The notes beneath the pieces are model-generated. The model was not told where the DNA came from. It made no database searches and was given only the letters and a program-made list of their open reading frames with translations. DNA of 64,000 nucleotides from an uncultured Dokdonia sp. (GTDB taxonomy: Bacteria > Bacteroidota > Bacteroidia > Flavobacteriales > Flavobacteriaceae). A program made the translations under genes and the position numbers. The stretch is taken from the NCBI RefSeq assembly GCF_947492535.1, contig NZ_CANLNH010000015.1:1-64000 (forward strand), given 5' to 3'. Below are positions 16,821-27,108 of the stretch, piece by piece (the first letter of the stretch is position 1; each line of letters begins with the position of its first letter).

Positions 16821-17700
16821 CTTTATTCTTTTTTAAAGAGGTGTAGTGCTGTAATTTATATAGGTCAAAAAGAAATAAAGATGGAGATTTCCCTATTAAG
16901 TTTTTTCGTATTTTACTCTTAAATGGTCTTATTAGCCTAAGAAATAATTTTGAAATTCTTCTCTTTTTTAATAAGGTATAACTTTTTTGTAATCCATTTA
17001 AATTATGCTCCATAAGTCCATTATCTTCATAATAAATAGTTGTTTCTACTGCATCCAGTGTTTTTTTAAGAAAACAAGTATTTGTTTCTAAACCTAAATG
17101 AATAACTGGGTTATCTATATGTAATATTTGAGCATTCAACATTTTTAATCTATTTGAAAAAAGATTGTCTAATCCATATCTATTTTCTTTACTAATATTG
17201 GCTTTATAAAAAAGTTCTTTTTTTATGAGTAAGTTCTGAGAAATAATAAACCAGGGCTGTTGATTTCGTTTTTCTATAGATTGAGATTCTCGGTGTTTTC
17301 CATAATACCAACGTAAATACTTATCTGTACTTGGTGCTGTTTCTTGATATTGAATCCCTCCAAAAAGAACATCTAAATGTTCTTGCATAGCGTCAATATA
17401 ATCTTTTACAAAATAAGAAGTTGCTGGCATTATATCTGCATCTAGGAATAACAACCAATCATAAGTTGCTTCTTTTGCAAGTGCTTCACGATTTTTAGTT
17501 CTTCCTAAGTTTATGTTTTGAAGTAGATACTTAGTATTAGAGAAAGTGACAATTTCTCTATTGATTTCTATATAAGAGGATGAGTTGTCTTCAGAAACAA
17601 TAATCTCAGCAACAATATCTAATGCTTTCAATTGTGTATATACGTTTTCAACCAACGCATATATATTATAGTTATATGTAGGAATTAGAATAGAAAGCAT
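16813..17700 (-). CDS. Family 2 glycosyltransferase
   Basis: A 295-residue GT-A protein starting MLSILIPTYNYNIYALVENV. EIIVSEDNSS and the LLFLDADIMP motif (around residues 88-97, DAD being the metal site) place it in GT2. It is the first gene of a minus-strand pair. Base composition is even more AT-rich than the flanks, as is common in exchangeable polysaccharide genes. Confidence 0.85.
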   Translation of the reverse strand: MLSILIPTYNYNIYALVENVYTQLKALDIVAEIIVSEDNSSSYIEINREIVTFSNTKYLLQNINLGRTKNREALAKEATYDWLLFLDADIMPATSYFVKDYIDAMQEHLDVLFGGIQYQETAPSTDKYLRWYYGKHRESQSIEKRNQQPWFIISQNLLIKKELFYKANISKENRYGLDNLFSNRLKMLNAQILHIDNPVIHLGLETNTCFLKKTLDAVETTIYYEDNGLMEHNLNGLQKSYTLLKKRRISKLFLRLIRPFKSKIRKNLIGKSPSLFLFDLYKLQHYTSLKKNKDA

Positions 17701-17772
17701 AGTTTACTTACGAAAATACGATATTAAGGAAGATCATTTATAGTATTTTTAAAAAGCATTGAATTGACAAAC

Positions 17773-19239
17773 TTATTTTGAATTTCGATATCTCAATAAC
17801 CGAAATTGCTTTTTTATTAGATGATACGGGATAATATCTTTTATATAATCCCTCCAAGTTTTTGGATTAAATGGAATTTTAGTTGCATTTGGTAGCATAG
17901 TTTCCATAAGTTCTCTATAGAAAGGGCAATTAGTGGCATGTCTTTTAGGCTCTGGGATATTAAATAAAATAGAATATACTATATGTCTGTTGTTAAGGGG
18001 AGAAAAGTATTCCATAGCTGTCATATCAGATTCGTGATACATTTTTGAAGCCCATTTTCCCATTCGTAATTCATGATAAAAGAGGTCACTTATTCTTAAA
18101 TTATGTTCTTTTGCATAAGGCCTTACATTGATAAGCCATTCATTTATAGCCTTTGTGTGTATGGATATATCTTCATACTCAATAGTGGATAAGGTTTTTT
18201 GTATTGATGAAAAATCATTTTCATTATAAAACCCTCTTAGATAATCTCCTCCACCAGATAAATTGATAGAAGGTTTTTTGATATTTTCTTTAAACCAAGC
18301 GATATTTCGCGTTTTTGATAGAAAACGAGGAACTATAAAATAATTTGAAAATTCTTGTTTAAAAGTCTCAGTTAATTCTTTAAGTTTTATCTCTTTAAAA
18401 TTAAGTTTAAAATATTGAGCTAATTTGGTTGCTATTTTTACATCTCGTATTACATACGTTTTTCCAGTATTAAATATATAATAGTTGATTTTATCTTTCA
18501 GATTAATACTAGCGGTAAGAAGTAATCTAGAATCATAACCAGCAGTTATTGGAAGATATACATCATCATATCGCAAAGTAATAGCTTCAATAGTATTTTT
18601 AAGAAGTTTTTGGATCTCTAAGGAAACAGTTTTTTCATCTATATTAGAGTTAGTAAAAATGGGAAGTCGCTTGACCTTCTGACATTTTATATCTAAAAAG
18701 TGGTTAGGAAGTAGTTTTTTGAAACGATCATCCCAATCCTCTTCAGAAAGCAACCAATGTTCATTAATATTTAAAAAGAGTGTAGATTCTTTTAATTGCT
18801 TTTTTGCAGTTGATATTTCGGGCGTAAGATTAAGAATGTCTAATAATAATTTATCAGATGACGATATATAATATAAGCTTTCCTCTTTCCTATAATAAAG
18901 TTGCCTTTCAGCGAAACAATCAGTCACTAGTATTTCTTCTCCTTTGGAAATATAAAAAATAGTGTACTTCCCAGACATTATTTCAAGGGCTTTGAAAAAA
19001 TCTTTACGGGACTCGTATTTTACGAGTGAATCAATAATTTGTTGATTGGAATACGTAGGATTATATGGATCAATTATAAAACCTAATAAAATAATATGTT
19101 GATCATTAAGTTGTGCAGTTGTGAAGGCAAGGTCATCATGATGAAATATTGAATATGTAGCTATATTATGTTGACTATACTCTTTATCAGAAAAACTTAT
19201 TTCTTTATTATTTGTTATGAAATATTGTTTTCTTTTCAA
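17773..19239 (-). CDS. Asparagine-synthase-like protein without a glutaminase Cys
   Basis: A 488-residue protein. The C-terminal domain has the PP-loop variant ITAGYDSRLLL (231-241) of asparagine synthetase-like ATP pyrophosphatases, with ATP-binding GGGDYLRG further on. The N-terminal half resembles a degenerate class-II glutamine amidotransferase, but the nucleophile Cys at position 2 is replaced (MKRK), so glutamine-derived ammonia is unlikely. Such proteins recur in polysaccharide and lasso-peptide-like loci, where they may amidate uronic acids or other carboxylates. The role here is inferred from position only. Confidence 0.75.
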   Translation of the reverse strand: MKRKQYFITNNKEISFSDKEYSQHNIATYSIFHHDDLAFTTAQLNDQHIILLGFIIDPYNPTYSNQQIIDSLVKYESRKDFFKALEIMSGKYTIFYISKGEEILVTDCFAERQLYYRKEESLYYISSSDKLLLDILNLTPEISTAKKQLKESTLFLNINEHWLLSEEDWDDRFKKLLPNHFLDIKCQKVKRLPIFTNSNIDEKTVSLEIQKLLKNTIEAITLRYDDVYLPITAGYDSRLLLTASINLKDKINYYIFNTGKTYVIRDVKIATKLAQYFKLNFKEIKLKELTETFKQEFSNYFIVPRFLSKTRNIAWFKENIKKPSINLSGGGDYLRGFYNENDFSSIQKTLSTIEYEDISIHTKAINEWLINVRPYAKEHNLRISDLFYHELRMGKWASKMYHESDMTAMEYFSPLNNRHIVYSILFNIPEPKRHATNCPFYRELMETMLPNATKIPFNPKTWRDYIKDIIPYHLIKKQFRLLRYRNSK

Positions 19240-19381
19240 TGCGCTTTAATTTATGTCTAACAATCTAGAATATCTAATATGCCTTAAAACTACTAATATA
19301 ATATGTAAATATTGAAGATAAGCTCATGCTTTTGGTTGTCAAATTATTTTTTAAAAGTATTTTTGAACTATAAAAAAATAA

Positions 19382-20800
19382 ATGACTACACGAGAGAGAA
19401 CAATATTTGGTATTTGCATTTTAGTGTTGGTATTAGAATTTTTTCTTCTCATGGATATTCCTGCTTTTTGGGATGCTAAAAGTAAATTTTCAAGAGCCAA
19501 TTGGCTGTTTGAATCTGACTTTGAGCAACTAGTCGTGCCCACCGAATATAATTCTGGGCATCCTCCATTATGGATATGGAGCATCGCATTATTTTGGAAA
19601 GGATTAGGAAAAGCTATATGGTCTGCACGATTATTATTATTGATCGTTAATATAGGAGTCATCTATCAATTACTCTCTTTGTTTAAGAAAACAAAATTGC
19701 CTAAAGTCCCAGAAATAGTAATATTGTTACTTTTTATAGAGCCTACGTTAGTTGCCCAAACGACAAGCTTAAATAATGATATGTTACTCTTGTTCTTTTC
19801 ATTGTTAGGGATGAATAGCTTATTAAAAAATAATTGGATCTGGTATGCTGTAGGAATTACAGGTCTAGTTTTTACAAACTTGAGAGGTATCTATATTTCT
19901 ATAGCTTTTATTTGTATACATATTCTATATATACGATATGCAATCTTAGAAAGTAAGCGTAAGATGTATTATAGCTATGGTGTAGGTCTTTCTATTTTTC
20001 TACTATTTTTGATGTACCAATATCAAGAACTAGGATGGGTTTTAATTACTAAAAATGAATCGTATTCTCAACATAGAGAAAGTACTACACTATTTAATGC
20101 ATTTAAAAACAGTATTGCATTTGTCAAAAATCTACTTGAATATGGTCGTTTTGTAATCTGGATTCCATTGCTCTTTCTTTTGATAACACATTACAAGAAA
20201 CATAAGAAAATAGGCAAGCAGTTTTTGATACTGTTTATACCTTTATGTTGCTTTCTAGGCATCTTTTTCATAGGAATGGTTCCTTTTAGTAATCCTATGG
20301 GTACTAGGTACCTAATGATATGCAACCTAATAGCAATACTTTTATTCTTTAATGTATTTTACTCAAGAAATACATTTTTTATTAAAAAACAGATTGTAGT
20401 TTTTATAATAGCACTATCATTTATTACTGGGCATTTATGGATATACCCAGTTACAATAGCACAAAGTTGGGACAGTTCTTTGGCTCATATGCGCTATTTT
20501 AAACTTGAAAACAAAATGCTTGCTTATATGCAACAAGAAAATATACCTAGTCAAATAGTAGGTACAAATCTTCCAATGCATACCAGATGGATGGCATATG
20601 CAAAAGAGAAACCATCTAAGGAAAATAACTTTGCTAGTCCAGACATCAAGGAAAATGAATATTATTTGTTTTCAAATATTGAAAATAAGACAGCAGATGA
20701 GGATATTGTAGAACTAAAAACTCATTGGGAAGTTGTTCAGGAATATACATCTATGGGAGTAGAAATGATACTTTATAGAAAGCATCATTCAGATTTGTAA
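19382..20800 (+). CDS. GT-C-like membrane glycosyltransferase
   Basis: A 472-residue polytopic protein with about 11 hydrophobic stretches. Near the N-terminus an acidic motif follows the first membrane segment (DIPAFWDAKSKFSRANW) and then NSGHPPLWIW, the layout of dolichyl-phosphate-mannose/ArnT-type GT-C enzymes that use lipid-linked sugars on the periplasmic side. A soluble C-terminal tail of about 90 residues follows. It may modify the polysaccharide or lipid A. An alternative is an uncharacterised membrane protein of the same family. Confidence 0.7.
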   Translation: MTTRERTIFGICILVLVLEFFLLMDIPAFWDAKSKFSRANWLFESDFEQLVVPTEYNSGHPPLWIWSIALFWKGLGKAIWSARLLLLIVNIGVIYQLLSLFKKTKLPKVPEIVILLLFIEPTLVAQTTSLNNDMLLLFFSLLGMNSLLKNNWIWYAVGITGLVFTNLRGIYISIAFICIHILYIRYAILESKRKMYYSYGVGLSIFLLFLMYQYQELGWVLITKNESYSQHRESTTLFNAFKNSIAFVKNLLEYGRFVIWIPLLFLLITHYKKHKKIGKQFLILFIPLCCFLGIFFIGMVPFSNPMGTRYLMICNLIAILLFFNVFYSRNTFFIKKQIVVFIIALSFITGHLWIYPVTIAQSWDSSLAHMRYFKLENKMLAYMQQENIPSQIVGTNLPMHTRWMAYAKEKPSKENNFASPDIKENEYYLFSNIENKTADEDIVELKTHWEVVQEYTSMGVEMILYRKHHSDL

Positions 20801-20821
20801 TACCATTTTGTAAAACTAGTA

Positions 20822-21709
20822 TTATCTAAATCCGCTTAAAATTTGAAGCTTACTAAAGCGACGCGTCAACAGGTATAATAGGTATATAGATACCATAGAT
20901 ATTATAATCTGACAAGTAACATTAATGACTTCATTTTCTATAAATAGTGACAAAATGGGATAGCTAAATACCATCACAGGAGAATGATAGAGGTGTAGTA
21001 AATACGTATAGGCTCCTGTTTTAATAAACTTCACTTTTATTTCTAAGCTTACTAAAAATAGTAAAAGACCAACAGCATTGTTGAGGTACAAATTGTCATT
21101 TATAACACTTAAGATGATTAGAATAACTGCTACGCTATACAGCCAATATTTTTTAAGATAATGTGCATAAGCATCTAATAAATACCCTACGGCAAAAATT
21201 AAAGGAATATCCCATCGTATAATGACTCTTCCAAAAATTAATAATGGAACTAGAATAAAAAGCATTTTCCAGTTTTTATAAAGAATAAGCTCTACAGCAA
21301 CAAAAACGATAAAAATGTCTCTTATAAAATAAGTAGGAGGATTGATAGGAACATTATTGAGAGCAAAAATTCCGTCAGTAATGATGGTATAATCAAAGAC
21401 GAGTCTATTTAGATAATTAATATCGAGTACATAATAAAAGAAAGCAACAGGCAGTAATACCACCAAGTTTGCCATTAAGAAAGGAATAAGTAAACTTTTT
21501 ATTTTTTTTCGAAATAGCGGTTCGTTTTTTCTTTTTGAAACAGCAGAAAATAAGTAACCGCAAACAAGTAATAATAGCGGGGTTCCAAAAAGAGGTAATT
21601 GTTCAAAAATCCAATAGGCAGTTCCTCCTTCTATAAGATTATGTTTTGTGTGATTAAAAGTGATGAGTAAGACGGCTATAAGCCTTGCGATTTCTATACC
21701 ATACTTCAT
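20822..21709 (-). CDS. Acyltransferase 3 family membrane protein
   Basis: A 295-residue protein with about 9-10 membrane segments. The start MKYGIEIARLIAVLLITFNHTKHN carries the conserved Arg and His (R9, H20) of the acyltransferase-3/OafA family, which O-acetylates surface sugars. GTPLLLLVCGYLFS and the Pro-rich periplasmic loop fit. It lies 9 bp from the ftsE stop and may be read with it, though its function belongs to the polysaccharide locus. Confidence 0.82.
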   Translation of the reverse strand: MKYGIEIARLIAVLLITFNHTKHNLIEGGTAYWIFEQLPLFGTPLLLLVCGYLFSAVSKRKNEPLFRKKIKSLLIPFLMANLVVLLPVAFFYYVLDINYLNRLVFDYTIITDGIFALNNVPINPPTYFIRDIFIVFVAVELILYKNWKMLFILVPLLIFGRVIIRWDIPLIFAVGYLLDAYAHYLKKYWLYSVAVILIILSVINDNLYLNNAVGLLLFLVSLEIKVKFIKTGAYTYLLHLYHSPVMVFSYPILSLFIENEVINVTCQIIISMVSIYLLYLLTRRFSKLQILSGFR

Positions 21710-21718
21710 ATGCCTTAT

Positions 21719-22402
21719 TTACACCGTTCGTTGTACGACTTCAAAAATCTTATTGTTGTCGCATTTTAATGTTTTAGACGGATACTTAAGTAGTAAGGCA
21801 TAATCATGTGTAGCCATTAAAATAGTATTTCCATTCTTATTAATTTCCTGTAATACTTCCATGATTTCTACACTCGTCTGCGGATCTAGATTCCCTGTAG
21901 GCTCATCGGCGAGGATGAGTTCAGGATCATTAAGTAATGCTCTAGCTATAGCGACGCGTTGTTGTTCTCCTCCAGACAGTTGATATGGAAATTTAAAGCC
22001 TTTGCTTTTCATACCTACTTTGGCAAGGACTTCTTCAATTTTAGCATCAATAGCTGTTTTGTCTTTCCAACCCGTAGCTTTTAATACAAAGAGTAAATTA
22101 TCTTTTACCGTACGGTCATTTAAAAGTTTGAAGTCTTGAAATACAACCCCTAGTTTTCTTCGTAAAAAAGGGATTTGTTTTTCTTTTAAACCATTTAAAG
22201 TAAATCCTACAATTTCACCTTCCCCTTCAGTAAGAGGTAAATCTCCGTAGAGTGTTTTCATAAAACTACTCTTCCCCGATCCTGTTTTCCCAATGAGGTA
22301 CACAAAATCCCCTTTGTGAATAGTGATTTGTACATCAGAGAGAATCATATTTTCTCTTTGATATATAGCTGCATTTCTGAGATGAAGTACGGGTTCTGAC
22401 AT
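21719..22402 (-). CDS. ftsE: Cell-division ABC ATPase FtsE
   Basis: A 227-residue single-domain ATPase. Walker A GKTGSGKSS (38-46), Q-loop VFQDFKLL, signature LSGGEQQRVAIARAL and Walker B LILADEP are all intact. The FtsE-type features are VFQDFKLLNDRTVKDNL and the length. With FtsX it links the divisome to peptidoglycan hydrolysis. No ftsX is adjacent; in Bacteroidota it is often elsewhere. A general ABC transporter ATPase is the alternative, but sequence style favours FtsE. Confidence 0.87.
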   Translation of the reverse strand: MSEPVLHLRNAAIYQRENMILSDVQITIHKGDFVYLIGKTGSGKSSFMKTLYGDLPLTEGEGEIVGFTLNGLKEKQIPFLRRKLGVVFQDFKLLNDRTVKDNLLFVLKATGWKDKTAIDAKIEEVLAKVGMKSKGFKFPYQLSGGEQQRVAIARALLNDPELILADEPTGNLDPQTSVEIMEVLQEINKNGNTILMATHDYALLLKYPSKTLKCDNNKIFEVVQRTV

Positions 22403-22429
22403 AATAGAATAACTAACGATAAAAATAGA

Positions 22430-23800
22430 TTAAATCTTATTATTTACGGGGGTAATCTTTTTAAAAATTCTTTTTTTATACAAATAATGTGATATAATTA
22501 AAATAATAAACGGGAGAAATGGAATAGAAAACCGACCATTATTACCATAGATAACAAGTGCTTGTCCCAATGAAGAGCCTACTATGAGAACCATACAAAA
22601 AAAGTAAAAATCAAAATGAAAAATTCTTTTCCTAATATGTGCTGTAATCAAAAGCAGACTTATGATCAAGAAAATAACATTGATCATATATAAGATAGGC
22701 ATTTGTATATAAAGCCATGTACCTGTTAAGATATTTTTTGGGATTTTGTAGTTAAATTTGTCATGATTCCACAATATAGATTCTTTCCAAAAACCTACCC
22801 AAGAGACGCCCACTTGTTGTAAATAATCTGAAGGATTGTTTTTAATTAGTTCTCTGGTCATAGGATCAAAACGCTGAGAGAGTTCAGAAACAGTAATGTT
22901 TTCTTTCGCTTTAAGCGTTTCATAAACCCGCCACACCGTCATAGATACATCGCCATCAGCAGCGATGACAGAATCTCTTTTGTGTACATATAAATCACGC
23001 AAATCAGCATGCGTGTCACTCGCTTTATCTACAAAAGATACACAGCTTTGAGCAAGATTAATTCCTGAAAATGCAGTAACAGATTTATAGCCTGTATTTT
23101 GAAAATTAAGTAAACTCCATCCCTGATAACTCATAATGGCAGGAATACATAATAGGAGAGTTCTACTTATAATAGCCGTATAACGGAGATGTCTATAGTT
23201 TATTAAAAAGCAAAAAATAACAAGAGGCGTTAAGACTATAAACATAGGCCTAATCAGAAAAATAATAGCTATTAAAATACCTAACACACCGCTTTGCACA
23301 TACGTAATAGTGCCTTTCTGTTTCTGCCTAAAAAAGTTGATATGAACGATATACCATAAACAAACAACTAATGAGAATAAGGTTAATGACTCTGTTAAGA
23401 TCGCCCTTTCATAAAATAGAATATGTAAAAAGAATGACAAACTCAACCCATTAAATAAGGCAAGAGGAATATGATAAATAAGTTTTAAACTTGTTTTATA
23501 CAGGAAAATAGAAGATAGGATGCCAAGTAGCATTTGAATAATTACAACGATACTAAAGTTAATCCCTGTAAGCATTAATAGGAATGGATATCCTGGTGTA
23601 CGTAATCCATTATAACCATCTAAGCTGAACGCTCCTAATTGTTCTGCTAGCGGGACATAACTTTGAGAGTCATTAAAAATAGACACTTGATTGCTATATG
23701 TTATGGCAATCAGTATTCTACTAAAAAGACCTATAATCACTAAAAAGAGTATAGGTCTTTCTAAAGCTATTTTTTGTATGTGATGTATAAATACCTTCAT
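22430..23800 (-). CDS. Polytopic GT-C-like membrane protein
   Basis: Starting at MKVFIHHIQK (23800), 12 codons inside the longest frame, the product has 456 residues. It has about 10 membrane segments, an early NDSQSYVPLAEQLGAF loop after the first segment, and GYNGLRTPGYPFLLM, a pattern of ArnT/PMT-like glycosyltransferases. A periplasmic domain of ~100 residues lies between late segments. It is divergent from the TPR gene. The genome palindrome lies in the intergenic region at 23862. Substrate unknown. Confidence 0.68.
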   Translation of the reverse strand: MKVFIHHIQKIALERPILFLVIIGLFSRILIAITYSNQVSIFNDSQSYVPLAEQLGAFSLDGYNGLRTPGYPFLLMLTGINFSIVVIIQMLLGILSSIFLYKTSLKLIYHIPLALFNGLSLSFFLHILFYERAILTESLTLFSLVVCLWYIVHINFFRQKQKGTITYVQSGVLGILIAIIFLIRPMFIVLTPLVIFCFLINYRHLRYTAIISRTLLLCIPAIMSYQGWSLLNFQNTGYKSVTAFSGINLAQSCVSFVDKASDTHADLRDLYVHKRDSVIAADGDVSMTVWRVYETLKAKENITVSELSQRFDPMTRELIKNNPSDYLQQVGVSWVGFWKESILWNHDKFNYKIPKNILTGTWLYIQMPILYMINVIFLIISLLLITAHIRKRIFHFDFYFFCMVLIVGSSLGQALVIYGNNGRFSIPFLPFIILIISHYLYKKRIFKKITPVNNKI

Positions 23801-23861
23801 GTGGATATAAAAATAAAGGTTTTCATTTGATGACAATCTCTCATAGTAATTTTTTATATAC

Positions 23862-23875
23862 GCTTTCGCGAAAGC
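23862..23875. repeat. GCTTTCGCGAAAGC palindrome, intergenic
   Basis: Exact copy extended to a 20-bp perfect palindrome (TA-CG flanks), located between two divergent genes. Confidence 0.9.
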
Positions 23876-23996
23876 GTACCAAGAAAATATAGCCGTTTAA
23901 ACCACTAAGTTTTAGATACTATCTGATTGTTAATTTCCTTTTTAAAACTCGACATAATTATAAAGGATTTCTACCGTTATCCATATATAAGAAAAC

Positions 23997-24004
23997 TATC
24001 TTTG
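23997..24004 (+). promoter_or_regulatory. Candidate promoter of the TPR gene (-7 element)
   Basis: TATCTTTG fits TAnnTTTG, 51 bp before the ATG. The -33 region is not convincing. Confidence 0.4.
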
Positions 24005-24054
24005 AGTTAGAAATAATAGACCCAATCTCATACATCATATCAAAAACAATCATT

Positions 24055-27000
24055 ATGCAGAAATTCATCACGGTATTTACCGCATTTCTACTATATACAA
24101 GTATACTCTCTGCACAGCAAACCGCCATTTATACAGATGATCTTGTAAAATATAATAAGGCATTATCGCTCTACAATAGTCAGCAATATCTTGCTGCACA
24201 AACCTTATTTGAAGAAGTTAAAAACGAAACAAATGATACGACAGTTCAAGGGGACTGTGCGTATTATATTGCAAATGCTGCGGTTCGTTTAAACCAACAA
24301 GGAGCCGATAATTTAATGCAAGTATTTGTAAATGAATACCCAACAAGTACAAAGCGTAATTCGGCATTTCTAGATGTCGCTTCTTTTTATTTTGAAAATG
24401 GGAAGTATGCCTATGCTCGTAAATGGTATGATAGAGTAGATGAAGGAAGTCTTACAGGTGGTGCCAGAGAAACCTATGATTTTAATAATGGATATTCCTA
24501 TTATAAGAATAAGCAATTTGATCAAGCCAAAAAGTTTTTAAATCGTGTGCGTGACTCTCAAAAATACGGATCACAAGCAAAGTATTATTTAGGTTTTATG
24601 GCCTATGAAGGTGATGAATACGAAGAAGCCGATGAACTTTTTGATGCCGTAGAAGATAAAGAAGATTATAAGGAAGAACTCGCCTATTTTAAAGCCGACT
24701 TAAACTTTAAATTAGGAAAATTTGATCAAGCCATCGCCGAAGGAAAATCACAATTGCCTACCGCAAATCCTAAAGAGAAATCAGAACTCAATAAAATTAT
24801 AGGAGAAAGTTATTTCAATCAAGAGAAATATGCAGAAGCACTCCCATATTTAAAGGAATATAAAGGGAAAAGAGGCCGATGGAATAATACAGATTACTAT
24901 CAATTAGGATATACGTATTACAAGCAAGGTGATTATGAAAATGCTATTAATGAATTTAACAAAATCGTTGACGGTAAAAATAGTGTTGCTCAAAACGCCT
25001 ACTACCACTTAGCAGAATCCTATTTAAAAACAGAAAAGAAACAGCAAGCTCTCAATGCCTTTAAAAATGCATCAGAAATGGATTTTGATGAAAAGATAAA
25101 GGAAGATAGCGGGTTGAATTATGTGAAGCTTAGTTATGAGATCGGAAATGCATATCAAACCGTACCACAAGTCATTGCAAACTATATCAAAGAATATCCT
25201 AAAACACCTGCAAAAGCTGAATTAGAGGAATTATTGATAGATTCTTATATCACGTCCAAAAACTATAAAGAAGCATTAGTTCTTTTAGAAAAGAACAATT
25301 CTTTTGAGAGTAAAGTAGCGTTCCAAAAAGTAGCTTTCTACAGAGGCGTAGAGCTATATAATGAAGGAAATTATTTAGAATCACAAGATATGTTCAAGAA
25401 GTCTTTAAAAGAACCTAGAGATGAGCAATTTGTGACAAGAGCAACTTATTGGAATGCAGAGTGTGATTATGTATTAGGAAATCATAAAGAAGCCGTAATA
25501 GGGTATAAGCAATATGCGCAGAGTAGCAATGCTATGGCAACCCCAGAATATCAAGACCTTAATTATAATCTTGCCTACGCTTATTTTTCTGATAAAGATT
25601 ATGAAAATGCAGCTTCTTATTTTGAGAAGTTCACGACAGAAAATGCAGAAGATAGAGTACGACGCAATGATGCTTATTTACGTTTAGGCGATAGTCGTTT
25701 TATTTCTAGTAAATACTGGCCAGCACTCGAAGCTTATAATAAAGCCATCGAAATTAATGCCGCCGATAGAGATTATGCGACCTTTCAAAAATCAATGAGT
25801 TATGGGTTTGTAAACCGAAATGAAGATAAAATCAATGGTCTTAAAAATTTCACGCAAAGCTTTCCAAAATCTAGTTATAGAGATGACGCGCTGTATGAAC
25901 TAGGAAATGTATACGTCTCTCAAGATAATAATGATCAAGCGATTGCAGCATATGATCAATTGGTTCGTGATGTGCCTGGAAGTTCGTATGTCTCTCGTGC
26001 ATTACTTAAAAAAGCATTGATTTATGATAATAATAATCAGTCAGACCAAGCACTTACGATTCTTAAAAAGGTTGCTGGTGATTACCCAGGAACTCCAGAA
26101 GCCCTACAAGCTGTAACAACTGCAAAACTGATCTATATAGATTTAGGGCGTGTGAATGAGTATGGGCAATGGGTGAGTACGTTAGACTTTATAGATGTAG
26201 AAGACGCAGAACTTGATGATGCAGCCTATGCTTCGGCAGAAAAACAATACTTAGAAAACAATACAACACAAGCAACACGTTTGCTGGATGAGTATATTGA
26301 GAGTTATCCTAATGGACAGCACGCTCTGAAAGCCCATTTTTATCTGGGACAACTCGCTTTCGCGAAAGCGGACTATCCCACAACCATTCCACATTACCAG
26401 TTTGTGATTGCTAAAGAACGCTCTGAATTTACAGAGCAAGCATTGGCTAGACTAGGACAAGTATTTTTAACTGAACGTACCTATGCCGAAGCAATTCCGG
26501 TATTACAACGCTTAGAAACCGAAGCCGATTTTCCGCAGAATGTCATTTTTGCACAATCTAACTTGATGAAATCACATTATGAGTTAGAACATTATGCAGA
26601 TGCAGTTACCTACGCAGAAAAAGTACTGACCAATACAAAAATTGATAATGCGGTAAAAAGTGATGCACAAGTCATTATTGCAAGAGCCTCTATTAAAACA
26701 GGAGATGAAGACCGTGCAAAAACAGCCTATGCATCGGTACAAGAAATTGCAACAGGAGCACTGGCAGCAGAAGCATTGTACTACGATGCCTATTTTAAAC
26801 ACAAAGCCAATGATTTTAAAGGGTCAAACACCACTGTGCAAGAACTTGCTAGAGATTATAGTGGCTATAAAGAGTTTGGCGCTAGAGGTCTTGTGCTCAT
26901 GGCAAAAAATTTCTATGCGTTAGAAGATGCCTACCAAGCCACGTATATTCTAGAAAGTGTGATCACTAATTTCTCTGACTATCCAGAGATTGTACAAGAA

Positions 27001-27075
27001 GCACAAGAGCAACTCGCACTGATCAAAGCAAATGAAGCAAAAACAAATTCTTCTGTAGAAGAAGGCGGTAACTAA
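24055..27075 (+). CDS. Large secreted TPR-repeat protein
   Basis: A 1006-residue protein with a signal peptide (cleavage likely near SAQQ, residues 20-22). The rest is a continuous series of tetratricopeptide repeats, with recurrent A-x-x-x-Y and YxLGxxYxxxxxYxxAIxxF patterns. TPR solenoids of this kind scaffold complexes in the periplasm or at the outer membrane. It is followed after 33 bp by a TonB-receptor-like barrel gene, so the two products may work together. An exact palindrome copy at 26356-26369 encodes LAFAKAD within a repeat helix. Confidence 0.85.
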   Translation: MQKFITVFTAFLLYTSILSAQQTAIYTDDLVKYNKALSLYNSQQYLAAQTLFEEVKNETNDTTVQGDCAYYIANAAVRLNQQGADNLMQVFVNEYPTSTKRNSAFLDVASFYFENGKYAYARKWYDRVDEGSLTGGARETYDFNNGYSYYKNKQFDQAKKFLNRVRDSQKYGSQAKYYLGFMAYEGDEYEEADELFDAVEDKEDYKEELAYFKADLNFKLGKFDQAIAEGKSQLPTANPKEKSELNKIIGESYFNQEKYAEALPYLKEYKGKRGRWNNTDYYQLGYTYYKQGDYENAINEFNKIVDGKNSVAQNAYYHLAESYLKTEKKQQALNAFKNASEMDFDEKIKEDSGLNYVKLSYEIGNAYQTVPQVIANYIKEYPKTPAKAELEELLIDSYITSKNYKEALVLLEKNNSFESKVAFQKVAFYRGVELYNEGNYLESQDMFKKSLKEPRDEQFVTRATYWNAECDYVLGNHKEAVIGYKQYAQSSNAMATPEYQDLNYNLAYAYFSDKDYENAASYFEKFTTENAEDRVRRNDAYLRLGDSRFISSKYWPALEAYNKAIEINAADRDYATFQKSMSYGFVNRNEDKINGLKNFTQSFPKSSYRDDALYELGNVYVSQDNNDQAIAAYDQLVRDVPGSSYVSRALLKKALIYDNNNQSDQALTILKKVAGDYPGTPEALQAVTTAKLIYIDLGRVNEYGQWVSTLDFIDVEDAELDDAAYASAEKQYLENNTTQATRLLDEYIESYPNGQHALKAHFYLGQLAFAKADYPTTIPHYQFVIAKERSEFTEQALARLGQVFLTERTYAEAIPVLQRLETEADFPQNVIFAQSNLMKSHYELEHYADAVTYAEKVLTNTKIDNAVKSDAQVIIARASIKTGDEDRAKTAYASVQEIATGALAAEALYYDAYFKHKANDFKGSNTTVQELARDYSGYKEFGARGLVLMAKNFYALEDAYQATYILESVITNFSDYPEIVQEAQEQLALIKANEAKTNSSVEEGGN

Positions 27076-27108
27076 TTTTTATCAATCACAGACATAATCT
27101 ATTTATAT

